Shown here piece by piece: positions 6,118 to 12,228 of a stretch of 12,228 nucleotides of DNA. Each line of letters begins with the position of its first letter. Positions within the stretch are counted from its first letter, which is position 1. Source of the DNA: Gracilibacillus alcaliphilus (GTDB taxonomy: Bacteria > Bacillota > Bacilli > Bacillales > Amphibacillaceae); the NCBI RefSeq assembly GCF_016909015.1, contig NZ_JAFBFA010000060.1, forward strand, positions 1 through 12,228. Direction: 5' to 3'. A model generated the notes under the pieces. It did no database searches. It saw nothing but the letters and a program-made list of their open reading frames with translations, and had not been told where the DNA came from. The position numbers and the translations under genes were made by a program.

Positions 6118-7806
6118 ATGGCCATACACTCGTCAAAGTATCAAAAAGCTTTACAAATCCAGCGGGAAATTTCTGAGACATTGAATAAGAGTACCGACCT
6201 GTATGAAATATTGCAATTATCATTGGAGCGCTTGTTGGATCTCATGGAGTTAGAAACAGGCTGGATTTTTTTAACAGAGGATGAGACATCGTATCATCTG
6301 GCTGCTGATTACCAATTTCCACCTGCAATAACCGATAATCGAGCAGAATTGATGCAATGTCATGAAGGCTGCACGGATTGTGTTTGCCTGCAGCTTTATT
6401 GGGAAGGAGCGATGAAAAAGGCGGTTAACCATGTGAAATGTATCCGTCTTGAAGAAGCTGCTAAAAATAATATGGGTGAGACACAAGGTCTTACTCATCA
6501 TGCCAGCATTCCTCTTACGGTTCGAGGTAAAAAAATTGGCCTGCTAAACTTAGCTTCACCTGGACGTCATCACTTTCATGAGGATGAGCTTATTCTTTTA
6601 GAAACGCTTGCTTATCAGATAGGCGCAGCTGTTGAACGAACACGGTTATATTTACAGCAGACACAAGCAGAAGTCGATTCCGTTGCAAGCTATCTTATCG
6701 AGTCATATGCCAATGCGGAAAAAGTTAATCGCGAAATTGGCAATATTCTTAACCGCTCTGAATTATTTCAGCGAATTATGCAGAGTTTGCATGATCATTT
6801 GCCCACATGGACACATGCCGCAATTATTACAATGGAACAAGGAAGACTTACCGTCCAGTTCTGTTCAGATCAACAAGGCCCACAAGAAGTCTTCGATCCA
6901 GAAAAAGAGATCAATTTAACTGAACCGGATATTGTCCGAAGAGCCTACGTTTATCAACAGATAATACAAGACAATAAGCAGCCATTACATTTTTCTTCCT
7001 TAACAGATCATAACTCTCTTTGTTCGATTGCATGCCCCTTGTATATGCCCGAATGGCCTGAGGAAAAGTTTGGCGTGCTATTACTCAGTCGAAGTGCCCC
7101 TTTATGCAATCATTTGGAAATGGGTATGGTGGAAGGACTTGCTAATCACCTGTCAATGGGAATTGAACGCATTCGTTTGCATAAAGAATGGGAAAGATTA
7201 CTCGTTGACAAGGAAAGAAATCGATTAGCCCGCGATTTACATGATTCCGTCAATCAAAAATTGTTTGCCCTTTCATTAACATCACGAGGGTTACAAGAAC
7301 TCGTTGATAAGCAGGAGACCGCGGTTCTGGACGCGGTTCTTGAACTTCAACAGCTTTCTAAAGAAGCGCTGACAGATATGCGCAGTTTGATCTGGCAGCT
7401 TCGCCCCGATTATTTGGAACAAGGGCTGATGACTTTACTGATGGAATATGCGCAAAAAATTGGAATCAATCTGTCTATAGAAGCTCCAGATGATTTAGAG
7501 TTAAGTCAATCATGTAAAGAAGCATTGTTGCGAATTGGTCAAGAAGCACTGAATAATATTCAAAAGCATGCAGGGACATCTAAGGCCATGATCCACCTCC
7601 AATCAGACTCTCACCGCTTCACAATGCAAGTCATGGATCAAGGCGATGGAGGTGCTGTGGAGGTACAGCAGTCTCTGGGGATTAAGAGTATGAAAGAACG
7701 AACCGAAGAACTTCAAGGTTCTTTTCACATGAATAGCGAAAAAGGAAAGGGCACGACGATTACCGTCCGTGTACCTGTCTATAAAAAAGTAGGTGATACC
7801 CTTTGA
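6118..7806 (+). CDS. Soluble GAF-GAF sensor histidine kinase (NarX/LiaS-type, HisKA_3)
   Basis: This is the 562-residue sensor of a two-component system, with no membrane segment, so it senses inside the cell. The first GAF domain spans about 20-175. It holds a cysteine cluster, C81-x3-C85-x2-C88-x-C90, with C108 further on, suggesting a metal/Fe-S or thiol redox sensor. A linker helix leads to a second GAF domain, about 205-355. The dimerisation/phosphoacceptor domain has ERNRLARDLHDSVNQKLFAL, with His375 as the probable phosphorylated residue. The ATPase domain shows the N box EALNNIQKH (476-484), a G1 box (DQGDGG, 507-512), GIKSMKER (521-528) and GKGTTITV (543-550). ATG 6118 has an excellent AAGGAGG (6103-6109). 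The stop overlaps the start of the response regulator, so the two are translationally coupled. The signal is unknown; the cysteines and the surrounding flavin/NAD(P) enzymes point to redox or oxygen. Confidence 0.92.
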   Translation: MAIHSSKYQKALQIQREISETLNKSTDLYEILQLSLERLLDLMELETGWIFLTEDETSYHLAADYQFPPAITDNRAELMQCHEGCTDCVCLQLYWEGAMKKAVNHVKCIRLEEAAKNNMGETQGLTHHASIPLTVRGKKIGLLNLASPGRHHFHEDELILLETLAYQIGAAVERTRLYLQQTQAEVDSVASYLIESYANAEKVNREIGNILNRSELFQRIMQSLHDHLPTWTHAAIITMEQGRLTVQFCSDQQGPQEVFDPEKEINLTEPDIVRRAYVYQQIIQDNKQPLHFSSLTDHNSLCSIACPLYMPEWPEEKFGVLLLSRSAPLCNHLEMGMVEGLANHLSMGIERIRLHKEWERLLVDKERNRLARDLHDSVNQKLFALSLTSRGLQELVDKQETAVLDAVLELQQLSKEALTDMRSLIWQLRPDYLEQGLMTLLMEYAQKIGINLSIEAPDDLELSQSCKEALLRIGQEALNNIQKHAGTSKAMIHLQSDSHRFTMQVMDQGDGGAVEVQQSLGIKSMKERTEELQGSFHMNSEKGKGTTITVRVPVYKKVGDTL

Positions 7807-8438
7807 AAGTGTTACTCGTTGATGATCATCTTGTTGTTTTAAAAGGTCTGCGTTTCTTTCTGCAAACACGGCCGGACATTGATATTGTCGGGGAAGCTCA
7901 GGATGGTCAAGAAGCTTTGAAGCAAGTGGGACAACTGCAGCCTGATATGGTGTTAATGGATGTGATTATGCCAGTCATGGATGGTATCGAGGCAACTAAA
8001 CGGATAAAAGCGGATTATCCCAACGTGAAAGTGATTGTTCTTACCAGTTCTTCTGATAAAGACCATGTCATACCTGCTATTCGTGCAGGTGCTGACGGTT
8101 ACCAGCTCAAAGATGTAGATCCAAGTCTTCTAGAAAAAGCAATGATCATGGTTATGGCCGGGGAAACCTCGCTTCATCCGCAAGTATCGAACCATTTAAT
8201 GCTGCATGTCTCCAAAGAGGATAGGAATCTCTCCAGCTATTATGAGTTGACACCCAGAGAACGGCTGATCTTGGAACATATCACCTATGGAGAAAGCAAC
8301 AAAGAAATCGCTGCACAACTCCATATAACGGAGAAAACGGTAAAAACGCATATCACAAATATCTTTGGCAAAATGGAAGTTCAAGACCGTACACAAGCAG
8401 CAATCCATGCTTTAAAACATAAATGGTTTGAAGATTAA
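7803..8438 (+). CDS. NarL/LuxR-family response regulator
   Basis: This is the 211-residue partner of the upstream kinase. The receiver domain (1-120) has the acidic pair D7-D8, phospho-acceptor D53 (VLMDVIMP), T81 and K103. A linker leads to a LuxR-type helix-turn-helix, about 148-205: LTPRERLILEHITYGESNKEIA, then HITEKTVKTHITNIFGKM. It starts with TTG 7803-7805, which overlaps the kinase TGA in a TTGA junction, and AGGTGAT (7791-7797) inside the kinase gene serves as ribosome site. That coupling fixes a kinase/regulator pair. An A/T-rich hairpin, AAGATTA/TAATCTT (8431-8449), straddles the end and might act weakly as terminator. Targets are unknown; the adjacent SDR-like gene and the flavin reductase unit are the first candidates. 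All key residues are present. Confidence 0.93.
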   Translation: MKVLLVDDHLVVLKGLRFFLQTRPDIDIVGEAQDGQEALKQVGQLQPDMVLMDVIMPVMDGIEATKRIKADYPNVKVIVLTSSSDKDHVIPAIRAGADGYQLKDVDPSLLEKAMIMVMAGETSLHPQVSNHLMLHVSKEDRNLSSYYELTPRERLILEHITYGESNKEIAAQLHITEKTVKTHITNIFGKMEVQDRTQAAIHALKHKWFED

Positions 8439-8558
8439 TATATAATCTTTACGAAAAGGGAAAATACATCCCATGCCAGCCATGATTAGCTTTTTCAGAA
8501 ATATCTCCGCAGAGAGTATGGAGAGCAAGGAACCACTGCATCTGACCATTTCACTTGT

Positions 8559-8575
8559 TGACGTATAGAACGTCA
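8559..8575. promoter_or_regulatory. Palindrome overlapping a possible promoter of the SDR-like gene
   Basis: TGACGT and ACGTCA are perfect 6-bp inverted arms with a 5-bp centre, suited to a dimeric regulator. TTGACG (8558-8563) could be a -35 box with TTAACT (8581-8586) 17 bp downstream as a poor -10. It lies about 125 bp upstream of the SDR-like start, in the 260-bp gap after the response regulator. It may be a site for that regulator, but this is a guess from position. Confidence 0.35.
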
Positions 8576-8699
8576 CGATCTTAACTCGCTAAAGGATATG
8601 CTCTTCAACTAAGTACTGACTTGAACACTGCTGGTTGTGAAATGGATTATTATGTAATGAAAGCGGTGTGAGAACAAGCAAATGAAAGGAGTAATCTAT

Positions 8700-9245
8700 A
8701 TGACACATGCCCTCGTATTTGGAGGAACTGGCATGCTTGCTGGAGCAACGAAATGGCTTATTGAAAATGCAGAACATGTATCTGTAGTCGGGAGAAACAA
8801 ATACAAATTAGAACAGTTGCGTCCAGAGTATACCAACAATAATTTCCAACTTGTCACATTAGATTATAAAGATAGTAAGGCTTTGAGAGAGTTTTTACAA
8901 CAAACTATACGAGTATATGGTCCCGTTGATCTGGTTGTTTCATGGATTCATAGCACTTCCCCTGACGCCATCCCTCTCATTCTTGGAGAACTTCAGCATC
9001 AAAAGAATCCATGGCGATTTATTCATATAAAAGGAAGCAGTCATAACCTTTCAGGCATTACAAACGAAATCACCGTCCCCAACAACTGTGTGTATGGTGA
9101 TGTGCAGCTTGGATTTAAAATAGAGGGTTCCACATCAAGGTGGCTCACGCATGAAGAGATTTCTAACGGTGTTATTTCAGCTATACGTCATAATAAAAGG
9201 AAGACTGTTATTGGCACACTGCATCCTTGGAGCAAAAGGCCATAG
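8700..9245 (+). CDS. Short Rossmann-fold, SDR-like protein lacking the YxxxK pair
   Basis: This 181-residue protein begins MTHALVFGGTGMLAG, a glycine-rich NAD(P) loop (8-15). After strand 2 comes GRN (31-33), which suggests NADP(H). VTLDYKD (52-58) corresponds to the D-x-x-D adenine contact of short-chain dehydrogenases. LVVSWIH (78-84) occupies the position of the usual NNAG strand, and VYGDVQLGF (131-139) has the tyrosine position but no Lys four residues on. It is clearly shorter than classical SDRs (about 250). It may therefore bind cofactor without standard SDR chemistry. I took ATG 8700 because AAAGGAG (8685-8691) sits eight bases before it; ATG 8682 would put that ribosome site inside the gene. 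Its place behind the two-component pair hints that the pair may regulate it. Family confident, function unknown. Confidence 0.8.
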   Translation: MTHALVFGGTGMLAGATKWLIENAEHVSVVGRNKYKLEQLRPEYTNNNFQLVTLDYKDSKALREFLQQTIRVYGPVDLVVSWIHSTSPDAIPLILGELQHQKNPWRFIHIKGSSHNLSGITNEITVPNNCVYGDVQLGFKIEGSTSRWLTHEEISNGVISAIRHNKRKTVIGTLHPWSKRP

Positions 9246-9276
9246 TAAATATATGATAAAAGGAGATTGCATAAGT

Positions 9277-9312
9277 CTTTCCCTCTTCAATGGTTTTACT
9301 GAAGAGGGAAAG
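9277..9312 (+). terminator. Strong 13-bp hairpin without T tail
   Basis: CTTTCCCTCTTCA and TGAAGAGGGAAAG are perfect inverted repeats around a 10-nt loop, about 30 bp after the SDR-like stop. No T run follows on either strand, so it may be a message-stabilising structure or an imperfect terminator rather than a standard intrinsic one. Confidence 0.45.
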
Positions 9313-9424
9313 TAAACAAGTCCAAAAGCTAACTCAAATAATGAGTGAAGTGTTTTATCATAAACCTAATATCACTTATATAATGCCAGCGGATAAGCAA
9401 TGATTAACGAAAGCGAAGAAAGTC

Positions 9425-9462
9425 GGTATACCTCTAAAGTTATAGGGAGGTATACCATTTTT
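9425..9462 (+). terminator. Intrinsic terminator
   Basis: GGTATACCTC (9425-9434) and GAGGTATACC (9447-9456) form a perfect 10-bp stem with a 12-nt loop, followed by ATTTTT. It faces the plus strand and probably ends the transcript of the SDR-like gene or of the short relic frame between them. Confidence 0.65.
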
Positions 9463-9653
9463 GATAGATCAAAAGAAATCATTCATGATTTAAAATGGAT
9501 ATATCCCAGTTGATTATTACTAAAAGTTTTTGATGAAAAAGTTATAAGAGAGTGGGAAAATGAGCGATTTCAGCTTGCAAATGTGTGATCTAACTCCATT
9601 GTCTTGAGACGCTATCCGCTTTTAGCCTTTCCAATCTATGTCAATACTAGCGA

Positions 9654-10015
9654 ATGAGATGAGAGTACGGACGGATACGAAAAGAGTAGTCATGCCATTT
9701 ATAATATCAATGGGTTACCAAATATAGATATAAGGTATTGCAAAGCCAAATTGCATACAGAACAAGAGCAAGGTTGTGAAGCGAGAAATATAACAATTCA
9801 ACAAAGGTGTGTGAGAAAAGATCATATTCATTTGTTATTGTCATGCACATCAAGTATGGCCCCCTAGCAAAATGATGCAATATCTAAAAGATTGATCGTC
9901 GAGGTGATTACAAGACGAGTTTCCAGAACTAAAGAGGCGAAGTATTTATAGTTAAGGGGATACTTCTGTGCGACAGTTGGTACAAGTAGAAGAATAATAA
10001 GAGCTTATAGCTAAT
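9654..10015 (+). pseudogene. IS200/IS605-family TnpA transposase relic
   Basis: Family motifs appear in order but in different frames. SSHAIYNIN lies at 9685-9710. WVTKYRYKVL (9711-9740) is the signature strand of IS200-type TnpA. GCEARNITI is followed by KDHIHLLLS, whose His-x-His (9823-9831) is the HUH metal site of the single-strand transposase. The next pieces are KMMQYLK, LQDEFPELKRR, GYFCATVG and a final IIRAY. TnpA proteins are about 130-155 residues, and the relic covers that span. It has several frameshifts, at least three in-frame stops (such as TAG 9865-9867) and a small deletion after YNIN where YHLV is expected. It is therefore long dead. No TnpB/IscB partner or flanking hairpin ends are convincing. 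It marks an old insertion next to the protease/MerR module. Confidence 0.8.
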
Positions 10016-10082
10016 CTACATCCCCTCTAAATCAAATTTAATTTTCCATAAAAGAGATTTTGAATAACCTGCAACTTTAAGG

Positions 10083-10113
10083 TTGACTTTAACACTGCGT
10101 CATATTTTACCCT
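10083..10113 (+). promoter_or_regulatory. MerR-type promoter with 19-bp spacer upstream of the DUF2268 protease unit
   Basis: TTGACT (10083-10088) is followed, after 19 bp, by a weak -10, TACCCT (10108-10113). The spacer holds TAACACTGCGTCA (10090-10102), a degenerate dyad. The over-long spacer with a dyad inside is the hallmark of MerR activation. The element matches the one before the MerR gene at 11765: same offset from the -35, and 11 of 13 dyad bases identical. The poor -10 suits an activator-dependent promoter. Confidence 0.6.
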
Positions 10114-10129
10114 TGTAATAGGGAGGTGA

Positions 10130-10345
10130 ATGATACTGTTTACAGCAGAAGAGGCCTATAAAATGCCAGATTATAAACGAAAAGATTTAATAGAACAGTA
10201 ACCCTCGTTACCCTTAATAAAAATGATATGAATTAACTGATTATAGACCTAGAAAGTGTATTATTTCATTTAGACCTAGAGGTTTCCGAAGAAAATCTTA
10301 TGATATTTGCGAAAGAGGTAATGGAAAATGAGTTTGAACTATAAA
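10130..10345 (+). pseudogene. Decayed small ORF upstream of the DUF2268 protease
   Basis: ATG 10130 follows GGGAGG (10121-10126) closely and opens a 23-codon frame (MILFTAEEAYKMPDYKRKDL) ending at TAA 10199-10201. The text stays protein-like beyond it: YPSLPLIKMI if that stop was once Tyr, ELTD one frame over, then DLESVLFHLDLEVSEENLMI in the third frame up to the protease start, with which it overlaps. The whole looks like a helical protein of about 70 residues broken by a stop and two frameshifts. I do not recognise the family. It is the first reading unit after the MerR-type promoter. It may instead be an intact 23-residue leader ORF. Confidence 0.4.
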
Positions 10346-11233
10346 TCGATTAATACAATAGATCAATATGCAGAATTGCTTGCTATTACAGAATTAGAAG
10401 AAAGAAAAGAATATTTTCGTTACAAAATGATGGCTCCGTTTGAGGAAATGTGGAGTTTAATAAATGTCCCTATAAAAGCAAAACAAAAAAATGGTTATGA
10501 CGTTTTAATGGCTACAAACATGCTAGGTTATGCAGATATCTCTAATGATATACAAATTCAACAAGGACTATCTATCTTAAAAGATAATAATGCCCATGAA
10601 GTGGCAAAAACGACGATCGAAACTTGTATAGAAACAACGCATAAAGCAGGTTTGAGAGTAAATGCCGATGAAATGAAGTTTGGATTATATGTTGCAGATC
10701 CAGATAAATTGAAACTTCAGAAGGGGTATACAGGATTTGGGGGAATTCCTGGATTTATTACTGTGAATATTTTCCCAAATGAATATAATATACCTAAAAT
10801 TCCCGCGGTTATTGCTCATGAGTTCCATCACAATATTCGATTTTCTTATTTTGATTGGGACCACGGAAATGTAACATTGGGAGATTACCTTGTTATCGAA
10901 GGTTTAGCTGATTCATTTGCACAAGAGCTATATGGAGAGGAACAGTTAGGTCCATGGGTGACCAGTATGGATCAAGACGATTTAGATTATTCCATCGATG
11001 TGATTGGAGAAGCTCTAGGGATAAAAGGGTTTGCAGAAGTCAGTAGTTATATGTTTGGAGATGAGATTGCCAAACAAGAAGGATACCAGCCTGTAGGTCT
11101 TTCTTTTTGCGCTGGTTATGCAGTAGGATTTAAGGTTGTTCAATCTTTCATGAAGAGGCACAATAAAACGATATATGAAACGACGCTGCTTTCTAGTGAT
11201 GAAATCATTAATGGGTCTGGCTTATTTTTATAA
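10328..11233 (+). CDS. DUF2268/YjaZ-type predicted Zn-dependent protease
   Basis: This 301-residue protein has the zinc metalloprotease motif AHEFHHNIRF (163-172; HExxH = H164, E165, H167) and, 27 residues on from the first His, VIEGLAD, where E191 is the probable third zinc ligand. This EGLA(D/E) arrangement after HExxH is that of the DUF2268 family (Bacillus YjaZ type), whose substrates are not established. It has no signal peptide and no membrane helix, so it should be cytosolic. The N-terminal 140 residues are helical without a known motif. ATG 10328 is preceded by AGAGGT (10314-10319). It lies downstream of the MerR-type promoter at 10083 and the decayed small ORF, and upstream of the MerR gene that shares the operator. 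It is slightly longer than relatives I recall, but reads as complete. Confidence 0.82.
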   Translation: MSLNYKSINTIDQYAELLAITELEERKEYFRYKMMAPFEEMWSLINVPIKAKQKNGYDVLMATNMLGYADISNDIQIQQGLSILKDNNAHEVAKTTIETCIETTHKAGLRVNADEMKFGLYVADPDKLKLQKGYTGFGGIPGFITVNIFPNEYNIPKIPAVIAHEFHHNIRFSYFDWDHGNVTLGDYLVIEGLADSFAQELYGEEQLGPWVTSMDQDDLDYSIDVIGEALGIKGFAEVSSYMFGDEIAKQEGYQPVGLSFCAGYAVGFKVVQSFMKRHNKTIYETTLLSSDEIINGSGLFL

Positions 11234-11697
11234 AAATTTAGTGAGGTATATACTCGCCATATTTGTGTACATGAGAAGAAATTGGAATATGACTTTAACA
11301 AATTATATGTGCTTTATATAGCTATTCCTGAATGGATCAAAATTATTGATCTGTGTGAGCTTGGACAGCAAGCTATAATGCTCGAAACTAATCGTTTAGT
11401 GGAATTATCTGATTACATATGGATCTATGTTAAGAAATTCAGCATTTCTAGTGTTCAATTTTTTGACATAGATTTATTTTTGGTCTTTTTCTGCATAAAT
11501 AAAAAAATTAATGCTTTAAGATAACAAACTCATGCTATTACCTCCTAATTTAGAGGGGATGCCTATATCTTGCTTGTGAGAAGTAGTAGTGCCCCTTATT
11601 AAGTAGAAAAATTAGATATCCCTCCTTTTTTATCCTATCTGTAGGGGCTGGCATTTCATTCTAATATTGGATGAGAATATGGTGTGAAAATAAAATC
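11234..11697. other. Gap between the protease and MerR genes
   Basis: A TTG-started frame at 11282-11524 encodes 80 residues (KLYVLYIAIPEWIKIIDL, then a hydrophobic, Phe/Ile-rich tail). It has no ribosome site and no recognised domain. The frame is open back to 11234, so it might be a relic, but its ending looks like random A/T-rich sequence. On the minus strand, AGGAGGT (11539-11545) stands well placed before ATG (11535-11537), but this frame stops after five codons. ATTTAGAGGGGATG (11548-11561) is an inverted copy of a 14-mer at 10019-10032. No clear terminator follows the protease gene. Confidence 0.35.
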
Positions 11698-11728
11698 TTG
11701 ACCCTAACACCGTGTCATGATTTATGAT
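11698..11728 (+). promoter_or_regulatory. MerR-type promoter with 19-bp spacer upstream of the MerR gene
   Basis: TTGACC (11698-11703) and TATGAT (11723-11728) are separated by exactly 19 bp, with TAACACCGTGTCA (11705-11717), a near-symmetrical dyad (TAACAC against GTGTCA), inside the spacer. This is the standard architecture of promoters that MerR proteins twist into an active form. It lies about 37 bp upstream of the MerR start and indicates autoregulation. Its twin lies at 10083-10113. Confidence 0.75.
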
Positions 11729-11764
11729 ATTGCTACAGTTAAAAAATAAAGGGGGAAATCATGA

Positions 11765-12175
11765 ATGAAAATTGGGGAATTGTCAAAGAGAACGGGAGTA
11801 AGCATTCGTTCCTTACGATATTACGAACAGAAGAACCTAATTCGACCTTCGAGGCTAGATAATGGATATCGAGAATTTGAGGAATCTGATATTGAAAAAG
11901 TAAAAGCTGTGCAATTATTTTTGAAGATAGGAATGAATACGGATGAAATTTATCATGTATTAGCTTGCGATGATTTCCATTTCACTGAAAGTAATGGATG
12001 TGCTCATATTGCAGTAGAGCTTTACTCTGAGCGATTAATAAATGTCCGTAAGCAGATCCAACATTTGCAAAAGATTGAACACCAGTTAGAAAATCTTGTG
12101 GACTATTGGGAAACAGAGCAAGAAAAAGAAACATTAGAAAGCATTCCTGTAATGAAGAAATATGAGGGGAAATGA
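11765..12175 (+). CDS. MerR-family transcriptional regulator
   Basis: This 136-residue regulator has an N-terminal winged helix-turn-helix: MKIGELSKRTGVSIRSLRYY (1-20), then GYREFEESDIEKVKAVQLF. A coiled coil follows, about 78-118 (CAHIAVELYSERL, then KQIQHLQKIEHQLENL), ending in a short acidic/basic tail. There is no large ligand domain. C68 and C79 might sense thiol-reactive compounds, but the Cys at the coiled-coil start is common in this subfamily and need not be functional. ATG 11765 has GGGGG (11751-11755) nine bases upstream. Another ATG at 11761 is out of frame. The stop overlaps the next start in ATGA, so the two are translationally coupled. The matching operators at 11698 and 10083 suggest it controls itself, the coupled downstream gene, and the DUF2268 protease unit. 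Confidence 0.92.
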   Translation: MKIGELSKRTGVSIRSLRYYEQKNLIRPSRLDNGYREFEESDIEKVKAVQLFLKIGMNTDEIYHVLACDDFHFTESNGCAHIAVELYSERLINVRKQIQHLQKIEHQLENLVDYWETEQEKETLESIPVMKKYEGK

Positions 12176-12228
12176 GCGTAGAATCAATTTTACAGAAAAG
12201 AATCCCCCTTGGTAGTATAGAGAGTGTC
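12172..12228 (+). CDS. Start of a gene coupled to merR (partial, runs off the window)
   Basis: ATG 12172-12174 overlaps the MerR stop (ATGA), with GAGGGG (12164-12169) as ribosome site. Nineteen residues are visible: MSVESILQKRIPLGSIESV. KRIPLGSIESV resembles the KRIPLGRxGxPEDVA region near the C-terminus of short-chain dehydrogenases. If so, this would be an SDR remnant rather than an SDR start, but the stretch is too short to decide. The coupling makes it a likely co-regulated partner of the MerR protein. Confidence 0.6.
   Translation, partial: MSVESILQKRIPLGSIESV

Larger units (their letters stand above)
9246..9653. other. Non-coding stretch after the SDR-like gene
   Basis: It holds two hairpins (9277-9312 and 9425-9462, listed separately). 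AAAAGGAG (9258-9265) is a strong ribosome-site look-alike with no sensible start codon after it. A short open frame ending at TGA 9402-9404 (KQVQKLTQIMSEVFYHKP, then NITYIMPADKQ) reads like the end of a small protein with no recognised family, possibly a relic served by that ribosome site. From 9463 to 9653 I see nothing. Confidence 0.4.

Noticed and set aside
6632..7228. Plus-strand ORFs in alternative frames inside the kinase gene
   Set aside because: They are out-of-frame shadows of an intact, well-motifed histidine kinase and lack ribosome sites.
11282..11524. 80-codon TTG-started ORF after the protease
   Set aside because: No ribosome site, and its hydrophobic A/T-driven C-terminus looks like random low-GC sequence; mentioned only in the gap entry.
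11520..11545. Strong minus-strand ribosome site followed by a five-codon frame
   Set aside because: The frame stops after MSLLS and nothing recognisable follows in any frame; at most the start of a lost gene.
1..12228. CRISPR array, tRNA/rRNA genes, riboswitch, toxin-antitoxin or phage defence system
   Set aside because: Looked for in the sequence by eye; no regularly spaced direct repeats, RNA-gene signatures or defence domains were seen.

Overview
The window looks like an accessory, partly decaying stretch of a low-GC Firmicutes chromosome, most likely Bacillaceae. The evidence is the A/T-rich sequence, strong AAGGAGG-type ribosome binding sites, TTG and GTG starts, and a NarL-type two-component pair of Bacillus style. 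I see no rRNA, tRNA, CRISPR array or phage structural gene.

Left part (1-3607): after the last codons of an unidentified gene there is a minus-strand MerR-family activator with a GyrI-like effector domain. A graveyard follows. A minus-strand TetR-family regulator carries one frameshift and one in-frame nonsense codon, yet keeps a near-perfect promoter overlapping an intact TGACACA/TGTGTCA palindrome. Divergent from it is a decayed alpha/beta hydrolase of the HGGP (proline iminopeptidase-like) type. Next come a flavin reductase whose natural start codon seems to have become ATC, and a second alpha/beta hydrolase that has lost its start (ACG) and is frameshifted, although all its triad residues are still readable.

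Middle part (4390-9245): all genes here look intact and lie on the plus strand. They are an NADPH-dependent FMN reductase, an NmrA-like NAD(P)-binding protein, a soluble GAF-GAF sensor histidine kinase with a cysteine cluster in the first GAF domain, its NarL/LuxR response regulator (TTG start, overlapping the kinase stop), and a short Rossmann-fold dehydrogenase-like protein. The mix of flavin and NAD(P) redox enzymes around a cysteine-rich soluble sensor suggests a redox or electrophile/quinone response. This is an inference from context.

Right part (9246-12228): a non-coding stretch with two hairpins is followed by a heavily mutated IS200/IS605-type TnpA relic. After it comes a module made of a decayed small ORF and a DUF2268-type HExxH metalloprotease, then a low-information gap, then a second MerR regulator translationally coupled to a gene running off the window. 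The small ORF/protease unit and the MerR gene each carry a 19-bp-spacer promoter with almost the same operator at the same offset. This is direct sequence evidence that one MerR protein probably controls both, and it is the most testable regulatory observation in the window.
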